Of a stretch of 64,000 bases of DNA, positions 48,350-57,918 are shown piece after piece (the first letter of the stretch is position 1; the number at the start of each line of letters is the position of its first letter). Under the pieces are notes generated by a model, which saw only the letters and a list, made by a program, of their open reading frames with translations, searched no databases and was not told the origin of the DNA. The stretch is from Portulaca oleracea (taxonomy: Eukaryota; Streptophyta; Magnoliopsida; Caryophyllales; Portulacaceae). The stretch lies in contig CM055870.1 of assembly GCA_029582165.1 (NCBI GenBank), positions 19,074,832 through 19,138,831 on the forward strand, written 5' to 3'. A program made the translations under genes and the position numbers.

Positions 48350-48925
48350 CACTATTTTATACCCCTTAACATTGCTCCCTTCTTAACATTGTTCCCCCAT
48401 GGGTGTTCTCCATTTACCCCACGCATATCCCCCCATTCCAGGTAATTACTCCATTTTATAAAATTCCAATGCTTACTGCAACCACTTTTTTATTTATTTC
48501 ATCAATATCTCATTTTCTTTGTTAAATTCGAATGTTTTCCAAGCTTATTTGGGTGAGATAAACATGTTTTTTCTCTGCTTCATCCATCGAGCCTTTTGAT
48601 AAACATTTTATTTTATACGTATACTTGTTTGGGAAAATTTTGGCCTTTTTTTTGTTTGGGGGGGGGGGGGGTTGGGTTGATGGTAATGTAGTAAAATGTT
48701 ACTGGTTGAATCTTCCACTTGGCTACTTATCATCATATGATTAAGGATATTGCCTTATCATTCATGTAAAACTATTTATTGAGATTACTTTCGTGTGCTG
48801 AATTCTGATTGAGACTAATAATTCAAAGACTGAAACAATGAAGATGGTGGTGGTTGTGGCAGTACAGGCGGTGATGGCGGCGGCCGTGATCATGGCGTCG
48901 TGGGGCGGCAAGGTGACACTGATGG
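48350..48925. other. interior of the MULE, no gene seen
   Basis: Non-coding interior between the left arm and the right arm, with a run of 12 or more G around 48660-48671 and GGTGGTGG-type low complexity near the right arm. Confidence 0.6.
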
Positions 48926-49050
48926 TGGTGCAGTGGTGGTTCGGTGGTGATCGAAAATAGAGGGGAGAAAGGAGGAGGTTGAGAGAGAAAGTGAGAGGTT
49001 GGGGTGGGCCGTGGGGGGATGGGGTCGGGGCTGGGGCTGGGGCTAGGGGG

Positions 49051-49053
<3 letters not shown>

Positions 49054-49096
<43 letters not shown>
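49054..49096. repeat. (GA)n microsatellite in the right MULE arm
   Basis: About 20 GA units. The left arm has only CTCTCTCTCTCTC at the equivalent position (about 45840), so the tract expanded in one arm only. Confidence 0.95.
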
Positions 49097-49103
<7 letters not shown>

Positions 49104-49780
49104 ATTGAGGTGGAAATTTTTTAAAAAGGAAAAATTTGGATTATTTCATCCAACTCTGCAAAAAAAAAGCATGAATTTTTTTTCTTTTTTTTTTGGCTAA
49201 AACACCCTCCACATAAGCAAGCACCGCCGCCACGTCATACTTCCGACGAGTTAGACTCGGTGGCGGTTCGTTGAAAAAAAATAAGGTGTTAAGGTTAGTT
49301 CGTCTAATTTTAAAGTTCAAGGTTGGTTCGTTAGATTAAAGCACCACCAAAGGTTGGTTTATTAGATTCCAATTTCCCAAAAAAAAAGGTTATGATTTGA
49401 ATTATGATAACTTTATAAAATAAATAATTATATAAATTAAAAATTTATTGTTAAACTTTCTAAATAAGGATACGTATAAAATAGTGATTACTGATTAAGA
49501 CCCTGTTCTTTTATACGGTACCACGCGGTGCGGTAACGCATCAAACCGCATTACTCAATATTCTACCACACTTCACCACACTCCACCACATTTTACCACA
49601 AATCATTACCAAAATATTTTCTTACTTTTCTCTCTCTTCACTTTTCTCCTATACTTTTTACATTCTCTCTCCTTACCTATCCCACCTACCACAACTTCCA
49701 CAACAACTTACCACACTTCACCACTCTTCACCACACTTTTTCAAATTCCACCACACCGCGACCACACCACACCGCAGTGG

Positions 49781-51269
49781 TAGACCTGGAAAATGGGTCC
49801 ATTGGGTCGGGTTCGGGTCGAGAGAGGTTGGGTCTGATTTATTTGGGTCAGTATAATTTGGGTCGGGTATGGGTATGGGTATGGGCAATGTTCGGGTTGG
49901 GGCAGAGTCCGGGTCAACCCATTTGGGTCAAACTAGGTTCGGTGCAGGTAAGGTTCGATTCGCGTCAGGTTGTGGTACTTCGGATCAGTTCAGTTATGGG
50001 TCGGGTCAGCTACGGGTTCAATGGTCCAGAAATCTTGGGTCGGGTGAACCTCAAGTCGATTAATATTTGGGTTGGGTCAACATCAGATCGAGTAAGATTC
50101 GGGGCAGGTCAACATCAGGTTGAGTGAGATTCGGTCAGGCTAATCTCAAGTCGAGTAAAATTTGGGTCAGGTCAACCATTGGTCGTCTAAAGATTCAAAT
50201 TGGGTCAACCTCAAGTTGACTAAGATTCGAGTCAGGTATAATCAGAATTGGGAAGGAGTCATATGAATAAATAAATGTCTAAAATAAAAAGTTAAAATAT
50301 TAATTGAACTTAAACTTACCATTACTTGGTGGACCCATTTTTTCAATTATGTAGATTTTTTTAGGAATTTTGGACGCTAATATACTGAACTTTTAGGGTA
50401 TTGGACAATAATACACTGAACTTTGACCTTGGACAATAATGCACTGTACTTTAGGGGGTGTTGAACAATAATGCACCCGGAAAGTTTTTGACGGTGGCTA
50501 ACTCGGTGGTGATCCTACGTGGCAGGCCGACCACGTAGGATCGCCATCGAGTCAACCACCGCCAAAATTGTTCCGGGTGCATTATTATCCAACACCCCTC
50601 AAAGTTAAGTGTATTATTATCCAAAGTCAAAGTTCAGTGTATTATTGTCTAATACCCCAAAAGTTCAATATATTAACGTCCAAAAACCCATTTTTTTACT
50701 AGTTATTTAAAAACCACATTAGCATTATTTCAAAATATAGGCTTGTGGTATGATTTTCATGAATGTTTGAATTTGTAATTTTACAAGAAATAATTAAAGA
50801 GCAATAAAAATCATATATACAACTATCGGTTCAGGTACAATGCGGGTTTGAATTTAATCTGAGTCGATTCGAGTTGTTTATGTTTGAATTTAATTAGGTT
50901 CGGGTACAATTAAGGTTGGAACAGATTCGGGTTTGGGTCATTTTTATTGGGTCTGAATGGGTTCGGGTTTGAGTCGGTTCGGGTTTAGGTCGGTCTACGT
51001 CTACTTCGGTGCGGGTCAACAATTGGTTCAGGTACAATTCGGGTTTGGGTCCGCTCTAGTTTGGTTCAATTTTCCCGGGTCATCCTTGGTTTAGGTTTGA
51101 GTTGGTTCGGGTTTAAGTCAGTTCAGATCTATTTCAGTGTTGGTTAAAATCAGATCATAGGTTCGGTTCATTATAGGGTCTTGGGTCATTATCGGTTCAA
51201 TGTTTCGGTGGTCGGTTCGGGTTTGGGTCGGTCTTCGGAGCGGGTCTCGAGTCAGTTTTGCCAGGTCTA
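49781..51269. mobile_element. hAT-like element filled with GGGTCGGGTT-type repeats (copy 2)
   Basis: Begins TAGACCTGGAAAATGGGTCC and ends TTTTGCCAGGTCTA. Flanking 8-mers CGCAGTGG (49773-49780) and CGCAACGG (51270-51277) match 6 of 8. It is the opposite-orientation relative of 43454-44816 and carries the extra foldback insertion at 50364-50689. The valine- and glycine-rich open frames across it come from the hexamer-like repeat and are not genes. Confidence 0.78.
50364..50689. mobile_element. palindromic MULE-type MITE with perfect 9-bp duplication
   Basis: 326 bp, almost a continuous palindrome: GGAATTTTGGACGCTAATAT on the left pairs with ATATTAACGTCCAAAAACCC on the right, and the centre is CTACGTGGCAGGCCGACCACGTAG. 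Flanked by ATTTTTTTA at 50355-50363 and 50690-50698 (9 of 9). Copy 1 of the host hAT lacks it, which serves as an empty-site comparison. Confidence 0.92.
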
Positions 51270-51884
51270 CGCAACGGTACCGTATAAAAGAATGGGGCCT
51301 AAAGTTGTAGAAGGTAAGGACCGGTAGGAATAATCATATGCTGTGGAAACAAGGGATCAAACTTTATTATATTCCCCCTACCATCGTTTTCTTGAGTGCC
51401 TAAAACTATTCAATTTTTGTTTTAAGAAAATAGAGAGCAATTAGTGGGATTAGATTTTGTATCACGGTGCTCATTGGACACCATTAATCTTTTGATTGAA
51501 TAAAATGGGTTACTGCCCGTCAATTACTGAAAGAAAAAAAAGAAAATAGAGAGCAAAAAGAAAAAGGAAATTCGAATTCCCATGCCAAAAAGTGGGGTGG
51601 AAATACTTTCTTACAAATCTATATTTAATAACAATAATGTCTTGTTTAACTTCTATTCCAGTTCCATTATACGGTTGATAAAGCGTGACTGCAAGTAAGT
51701 TTGTAAGTATGGTTATGGACAAGTTGATAAAATGTGATTAAAGATTATTAAATTTGGTAAAGATTGTAAGTATGATTATAGTTAAATTGATAAAATGTGA
51801 TTAAATATGATTAAATTTGGTAAAAAGTAAATTGAGTGAGTAAAAGTTAAAAAAGTACTTACAGTTTTTATTAAGATTTTATGA

Positions 51885-52175
51885 ATAACGCTATATTCTT
51901 TAGTACCGTGCAGTGTGGTACCACAACTCATCATGCTACTCAATATTCTTCCATATTTTATCACACGTTATCACACCGTACACAATTTACTACAATCATT
52001 ATCAATATATCTCCTCACTTTTCTCCCCTATTTTTCACATTCTCTCATATCACCTGCCGAATCAATCACACTTTTCACAAATTTTACTATACCATTCCAC
52101 ACTTCACCGCACTTTCTACAATTTTACTATAAAGCACCATTTCTACACAATATCAACTGTTTAAAAGAACAGGAT
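51885..52175. repeat. MITE, relative of 49499-51299 without the hAT
   Basis: Shares TTCTTTAGTACCGTGC, GTGTGGTACCAC, GCTACTCAATATTCTTCC and a CCACAC-rich body with 49499-49780, and ends GTTTAAAAGAACAGGATC. Ends are too diverged to show a target duplication. Confidence 0.65.
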
Positions 52176-52179
52176 CTAA

Positions 52180-53140
52180 ACAAAGTCAATCACATCACTT
52201 ATTAAATATATAAATTTTTAAATATATATTAAATATAAGTTGAATAAAAATGACAATATGTAATTGGTTAAAGTTATTAAATATAATTAGTTCTTTTAAA
52301 ATTAATCAATCACGTAGAAGAACATTGATTTTGTTTCATAAAAAGCCAAAACAAAATCTAATTTGACCACTAATTGTTTAGTTAGGTACGGAGTACTTAG
52401 GTGTCGCTAATTTGACAGAAGACTTGACAAATGACAATAAGTACTCGTAAAAGTTTTTGCTTTCTAGCTGTGTGAGAATCAAGCACGAATTTCAGGTCCC
52501 TTTGGTGGTGATGACAGTTGTGCGTTTATCATCGATTCGAATAGGGGATGGTTTAGCTCTACTTAGGTTGGGTACGTTTGGTTGGTCAATAACCTCGGGA
52601 AAATGATTAATTTTTTTCGGGTTGACTTATTTTTTTTCATATTTGGATATGGGTTGACTTCGGAAAAGTTTTCACGATGGATCCACCATTTTCTCCATTT
52701 TCCTAGGGAAAATTTCCCTTAGGGGGGCTAAGGGAAATTTTTCCAGGGAAATCTTTTCCGTGAAAAACTTCCCATGGAGAATTTTCCCTAGGGTTCCTAC
52801 CAAACATTCCTTTAATTAAAAGATAATCCAACAACCACATTAGAGTGTTATTTTACAATGATTTCTGTAATAACTAATTTTCAATAAATTTCTCGAACGC
52901 GGGATTATAAAGTTACAGAAAATTTTAACGGTTTGTTTGGTTAGATGTAATCAATCATGTAATACACCATAACATTGTTATTTGCATTACAATGCTCAGT
53001 TACATTTGGAGCATTGTAAACAAAATTATATTGTAATCAAAATAATATCTAGTAATTTAATTGTGATAACACTCACTTTACCTATGTTAATGTGATTACT
53101 ATGTCAAAACTACATCTCGTATCATCATATATAACCTATA
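52180..53140. other. intergenic with one MITE, no gene seen
   Basis: Contains the MITE at 52568-52813; the rest is AT-rich with no gene signal. Confidence 0.5.
52568..52813. mobile_element. MITE, opposite-orientation relative of 36788-37035
   Basis: Starts TGGGTACGTTTGGTTGGTCA and ends TCCTACCAAACATTCC. The body has TTTTCCTAGGGAAAATTTCCC and GATGGATCCACC, as in the other copy. The ends form an imperfect inverted repeat. Confidence 0.75.
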
Positions 53141-53174
53141 TACTGTTATTGTAACACCTAGGATATGTGGTTAA

Positions 53175-53566
53175 GGCCCTGTTCGGCAAAATTAGTGTTT
53201 TAGGTAGCGGATAGAGGTTTATGTAGCGGATAGCAGTTTAAGCAGCGGATAGCGGATGACTGTTCAAATGAAAATCGTGTTCGGTAAATTTAGTGGTTGA
53301 ATTAACAGATTATAGTGAATTGACAGAAAAGGATGTGAATAATTTTGAAAGATAAAATTTTCAAAGGGTATTTTTTGACCGAAAAATATGAAACGCTATA
53401 CTCCAAACGCTAAACGTTAACTTTATTAGCGTTTCACAAAACGCTCCTCAAAACGCTAAACGCTACTCAAAACACTAGCTTACCGAACACTAATATTTAC
53501 GCAATTAGAGTTTTGACTTGGTCAAAACGCTAAACGCTGCCCCAAATGCTACTGCCGAACACAGCG
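53175..53566. mobile_element. Tourist-like MITE inside Cassandra LTR1
   Basis: Termini GGCCCTGTTCGGCA and, reversed, CGCTGTGTTCGGCA. Flanked by TAA (53172-53174 and 53567-53569). The body is rich in AGCGGATAG and AAACGCTAAACG repeats. LTR2 lacks it at the same place (GGTTAAGTATGACTTAA), an internal empty-site control. Confidence 0.9.
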
Positions 53567-53644
53567 TAAATGTGACTTAAAGGGATTGAAATAACTACTT
53601 ATATTACCAAGGTGCACCTTCTTTAAGGTAGTTTATCTGTTGGG

Positions 53645-53719
53645 AATTCCCTAGTTAAACGTACTTGGCTGAGAGTAGTCTCATGATGGGTGACCTCCTA
53701 TGAAGTTTTTCCAGGCAAC
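53645..53719 (+). repeat. 5S-rRNA-derived segment in Cassandra LTR1
   Basis: Contains AGTTAAACGTACTTGGCTGA and GAGTAGTCTCATGATGGGTG then ACCTCC, matching the plant 5S rRNA order AGTTAAGCGTGCTTGG, GAGAGTAGTA, GGATGGGTGACCTCC. It covers the internal Pol III promoter part but has several changes, so it is not a functional 5S gene. Confidence 0.88.
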
Positions 53720-54065
53720 ATGTGATCGAGCACGAAGCATGCAGGAGAGACTCGTGGTCATTTGTAGTGTCAGTCAATAATCCTTGAAACAATTATCTTG
53801 ATAATGTTCACGACCCGTGAGGGGCTGGAGCATTACAAATGGTATCAGAGTCGACCCGAGACCGTGAGTTGCGCCAGGGACAGGAGATCCTTCGACAATC
53901 ACCTACCAGAGCAAAGATTCTAGATTGGTTTGAGGCACAACAAGGACGTTGTACGCTTAAGTGAGAGTGATTGTAACACCTGAGATATATGGTTAAGTAT
54001 GACTTAAACAAATAGAAATGACTATTTATATACCAAGGTACACCTTTTAAGGTAATTCATTTGTT

Positions 54066-54142
54066 GGTAACTTCTCAGTTAAGTGTGCTTGGCTAAGAGT
54101 AGTTTCAGGATCAGTGACATTGTGGGAAGTTTTCATGGGCAA
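54066..54142 (+). repeat. 5S-rRNA-derived segment in Cassandra LTR2
   Basis: CAGTTAAGTGTGCTTGGCTA, GAGTAGTTTCAGGATCAGTG and GGGAAGTTTTCATGGGCAAC. It is closer to 5S than LTR1 in the first part and worse in the second (GATCAGTGACATTG instead of GATGGGTGACCTCC). Confidence 0.85.
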
Positions 54143-54779
54143 CTTGTGAACGAGGACGAAACACGCTGGAGAGACTCATGGTAATTTGTGGGGCCGATCA
54201 ACGATCCTTGTTTATCGATAATGTCCGGCGACCGTGAAGAGTCGGAGCGTGAGGGACCCATGTTATCAATAAGTGGTACGTATTAATGAAAAGAGCATAG
54301 CCATAACCTGTGTGCTGTGTTCAAAAGAAGTGAAGAAAAGAGTCAAAAAATGCTTTAGTTCACATTTCACAACTTGGCTGATATTTTTGGATTATTTAAA
54401 ACCAAAAAAGACATTAGTTCACAATTATATTTTAGATCAAAGTTCAACACAAAGAAACAACACATTAACGATATGAAAATTAGAGCAGTGAAAACATTAG
54501 TACTGTTGGCTTCAAAAGAAGCTCTCAGCGTGCAGTGGCACCTTTGATCAGTGTCTACACACATCAGTTTAACACTCAACGCCATTATATTTATACTGCT
54601 ACCTCTTCACAGTTAAACTTTCATACCAACCTTTCTCTTTTTCTTTTTTTTTTCTCCAATTTTCTTCTGATAATACCTTAACTTGGCTAATTGTATACAA
54701 AGTTGCGAACTAGTTAGTTTAAATATCTCAAATTTTAGGCTTAACTAGGTTTATTATTCCCTGCCCCCTCATTCCCCTT

Positions 54780-55085
54780 CGTTTTTACTGGCAAGGTAAT
54801 GGAGGGGAGGGGAGGGGAAGGGAAGGAAGGTGATTAGGGTTAACCTTGTTTGGATTTATTAATAAGGGGAAGAGAGGGCGAGTGTTAAAATTCTTCCCTT
54901 CTCCCTCATTCCCCTTCATTTTGAGGGTTAAGAAAATGGAGGGGAACGGAAGGGAATGGAGGTTAAGTGTTCCCCTCTCTTCCTCTCCCCTCACCCTCTA
55001 ATTATTTTCCCAAACATGAAAAATTAGACAATTCACCTCCCTTCCCTTCCCTATCCTTTAAGCCCCAATACAAACAGGCCCTGAT
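54780..55085. repeat. GGGAAGGGAGG/CCTTCCC-rich repeat, possible MITE
   Basis: Purine-rich GGAGGGGAGGGGA runs are mirrored by pyrimidine-rich runs, with ACCTTGTTTGGATTTATT near 54845 and CAAACAGGCCCTGA at 55071. Likely a MITE of the GGGCCTGTTTGG type, but ends are not certain. Confidence 0.4.
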
Positions 55086-55600
55086 CTTTGGGCGGAAAGA
55101 ACAGCCCCGTAATTTTACTGGCAGAGCTTTAAAAAGTAAAAAAATTAGAAGGTGTCCACAGAATAAAAAAAAGGGGGAAGAAAAACTCCATTTGTGAATA
55201 GTGAGTCACTCTGTGACTGGGTCAGTGCTGAGTGGGCTAAAAGAAGGGGGCACGATATGTGCCTTTTTGGGCGATGTTGTTTGGTATGTGGGTGACAATA
55301 ATCTCCAAACAACTTAAATGCTAATTATTAAAACATCTGCCAATAAAATACTCTCTTCCCCAAGTGTTCGCATTTCCACACTAAAGGAATAAAGTATGGT
55401 CAGAGACAGAGAATTAAGGGAGGGAAGCCACAAAAAGAGGAACAGCAGGAGAGAGGTGTAGATGGGGCACCGCTATTGCACTTTAACATAATTCTATTGA
55501 CTCGTCAAAATCATTCACTCTATTTCATATTAAGCCCCGGTCTTTCTTGGAGTTTTTGACCAATCAAAGCATCATTTGAAACAAGGGACCTTAGAAAGAA
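55086..55600. other. intergenic, no gene seen
   Basis: No supported gene, RNA or repeat. Confidence 0.4.
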
Positions 55601-55610
55601 GAAGAAACAA

Positions 55611-57413
55611 GGATTACTGACCGTGAGGGATGGCCTAGAAGATATTTTGACACTTTGGTCTGATGTGGATTGTGAAGTCCTTATTTGTGGTAAATCATGA
55701 GGCCCAAAATGATGACTAAGCATGCCCATGCGTTAATTATTTTTTTTAAAATTTCAATTTTCAATGTCTGCCCGTAGAGTTGCCCAAAAAACATTTACAT
55801 TTTGTCTACCAAATAGATGGGTTTCATATGAGATTCAATGTGGAGAGAATGAGGGGTGCAAAAGAAGAAGAAGGATAAAGAAGAAGAAATCGAAGAAGAA
55901 CAAACAAAAAGAAGAATAAGAACAAACAGAAACAGAAGAAGAAGAACAAATCAAAGCTATTTGGTTTCTTTGCAATATCAACAATTTGTATAATTTTTGC
56001 TTTGGGGAGTGAGGTGCTCATTTTGTCTATTGTTTCGAAACTTGGACATTTGGGTTCGATTTTGTATCCACTTTCACATTTTCAAATGTTTGGAAAGTGT
56101 GTTGTGCTATTTGACACTTGTCTTCGAATGAATAATGGATTAATTTCACAGAACCTCTTTTTCTTTTATAAGTTTTGTCATACAAGGTTTAATGTTCGTT
56201 ATATATGTAAACCTTGGATATCAGTGTAGTAAACCTTGGATATTAATATGACAATCCCTGTATGACACGGTACCTTCAATCCATAGAATAAAACACTTTA
56301 AAAGTTTTTAATACATGATAACTCACGACAATACACTGAGTACATCCATGGTTAGTAATATGTGTTAACCAAGAATTACTATATTGATAACCAAGGATTA
56401 CTATATCCACTGAGTGCATCCATGGTTAGTAATATATGTTAACCAAGGATTACTATATAGATAACCAAGGATTACTATATTGATATCCAAGGTTTACTAT
56501 ATTAGATATAGTAAACCTTGGATATCAATATAGTAATCCTTGGTTATCAATATAGTAATCCTTGTTTAACACATATTACTAACCATGGTCCATGGATGTA
56601 CTCAATGTATTGTCGTGGGTTATCATTATTAAAAACTTTTATAGTGTTTTATTCTATGGATTGAAGATATTGTATCATATAAGGATTGTCATATTAATAT
56701 CCAAGGATTTCCATATTAATATCCAAGGTTTACCATATTAATATCCAAGGTTTACTACACTGATATCCAAGGTTTACATATATAACGAACCATTAAATCT
56801 TGTATGACGGAATTGAAGAAGAAGAAGAAGTTCTGTGTAATTAATCCATTATCCATTCGAAGACAAGTGTCAAATAACACAACATACTCCCCAAACATTT
56901 GAAAATGAGAAAAGTAAAGACAAAATCAAACCCAAAGACCAAATGTCCAAGTTTCGAAACAATAGACAAAATGAGCACCTCACTTCCCAAAGCAAAAATT
57001 ATACAAATTGTTGATTTCTCACTGTAAAAAGCAAAAATATTGCAAAGAAACCAAAAAGCTTCTTCTTCTTCTTCTTCTTCTTCTTCTTCTTCTTCCTGTT
57101 TGTTCTTCTTCGATTTCTCCTTCTTTATCTTTCTTCTTCTTCTGCTTCTTCTTCTTCACCCCTCATCCTCTCCACACTGAACCCCATATGAAACCCATCT
57201 TTTGGGTAGGCAAAATGCAAATGTTTTTTAGGCAACAAATAACTCTACGTACGTGCAGATATTGAAAAATTGAAACTTAAAAAAAAATTAACACATGGGC
57301 ATGCCTAGTCATCATTTTGGGCCCCATGATTTACCACAAATAAGGACTCCACAATCCACACCAGGCCAAAGTGTCTAAATGCATTCTGGGCCGTCCTTCA
57401 TGGTCAATAACCC
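55611..57413. mobile_element. 1.8-kb foldback element with perfect 9-bp target duplication
   Basis: Left arm (55611 to about 56510) and right arm (about 56511-57413) are inverted copies over some 900 bp each, with high similarity and indels, for example CCTTATTTGTGGTAAATCAT, GGTGCTCATTTTGTCTATTG and GACACTTGTCTTCGAATG. The centre is TACTATATTAGATATAGTA. Flanks are AAGAAACAA at 55602-55610 and 57414-57422 (9 of 9). The inner 500 bp is made of repeats of CCAAGGATTACTATATTGATA-like units. No protein is coded. Best fit is a non-autonomous MULE with very long arms; its transcript would form a long hairpin. Confidence 0.88.
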
Positions 57414-57439
57414 AAGAAACAATTGAGGTTTGGGCCACT

Positions 57440-57616
57440 ACCATTTACCAATGGGTTATTGGCCCTAAAGGATGACCCAAGAAGCAAATTGACCATGAAG
57501 GATTAAAAGGACAATAAGATCCCAAATTGTAAAATATTTAGGGACTAAGAATGCTGGGGTGACATGATTTCTTTTAATTTATTCTTTTGTGATTTCTTTT
57601 CAATCACTTGCCCGAG
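57440..57616. mobile_element. left half of a foldback MITE split by the Copia element
   Basis: GGATGACCCAAGAAGCAAAT, TTGACCATGAAGGATTAAAA and GGGGTGACATGATTTC match the complement of 62543-62690 (ATTTGCTTCTTGGGGTGCCC, AATCATGTCACCTCAG). The Copia insertion with its CTAGA duplication lies near the middle. Confidence 0.75.
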
Positions 57617-57621
57617 CTAGA

Positions 57622-57868
57622 TGTCAATTTCCTTGATTTCTACCAAATCTCCTCGTGTGCAACAGCAAACAAATGATATAGAAACTTCATGTATTTGAGT
57701 GGATATATTACACAACCCTTTTCTCTGGGTGAAATGATACAGATGAGCCCTATATTTATAGGGAGAAACAAGGAGAGAAAGAGAAAAGAAGCTAACAAAC
57801 AAAACAAAGATTCTAACTAACTTTAACTACCAAGAATAAAATCTAAGAAAATAATCTACCCGCCAACA
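57622..57868 (-). repeat. Copia 3' LTR
   Basis: 247 bp. On the minus strand it begins TGTTGGCGGGTAG and ends GGAAATTGACA. A TATA-like CTATAAATATAGGG (57744-57757, minus) is the likely promoter core. Confidence 0.95.
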
Positions 57869-57880
57869 CCCCCCCTTAAG
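57869..57880 (-). other. Copia polypurine tract
   Basis: Reads CTTAAGGGGGGG on the minus strand, directly upstream of the 3' LTR, the usual site for plus-strand priming. Confidence 0.8.
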
Positions 57881-57918
57881 CTTGAATGGGCAAACATCCC
57901 AAGCTTGTGTAAAAGATG

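Larger units (their letters stand above)
45561..49378. mobile_element. long-TIR MULE carrying a decayed hAT
   Basis: Inverted termini of more than 400 bp: 45561-45991 matches the complement of about 48925-49378, beginning GGGAAATTGGAATCTAATAA at both ends. Outside both ends lie runs of A (10 on the left, 9 on the right, 49379-49387), fitting a 9-bp target duplication but low in information. The left arm is interrupted by hAT sequence (45992 to about 48322); the arm resumes with CGCCCCACGATGCCATGACC at about 48322. No MULE transposase is present, so it is non-autonomous. Confidence 0.82.
49499..51299. mobile_element. PIF/Harbinger-like MITE containing an hAT element
   Basis: Left end GACCCTGTTCTTTTATACGG; right end, reversed, GGCCCCATTCTTTTATACGG. 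TAA flanks both ends (49496-49498 and 51300-51302). The MITE sequence itself is about 300 bp, rich in CCACAC. A relative without the insertion lies at 51885-52175, and degraded relatives at 41380-41645 and 38040-38270. The hAT at 49781-51269 is inserted near its right end. Confidence 0.82.
53150..54260 (+). mobile_element. Cassandra-type TRIM retrotransposon with 5S-rRNA-like LTRs
   Basis: LTR1 53150-53837 (TGTAACACC...CATTACA; about 293 bp once the inserted MITE and its duplicated TAA are discounted) and LTR2 53972-54260 (TGTAACACC...GGACCCA). Between them only 134 bp, starting with a tRNA-Met-type primer site, TGGTATCAGAG (53840-53850), and no coding. Target duplication TGTTAT at 53144-53149 and 54261-54266. 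Both LTRs contain a 5S-rRNA-like stretch. A TRIM with 5S-derived LTRs is the Cassandra family. The LTRs differ clearly, so the insertion is old. Confidence 0.92.

Noticed and set aside
53645..53719. Functional 5S rRNA gene
   Set aside because: Only the 3' two-thirds of 5S is recognisable, with several substitutions, and it lies inside LTRs of a TRIM.
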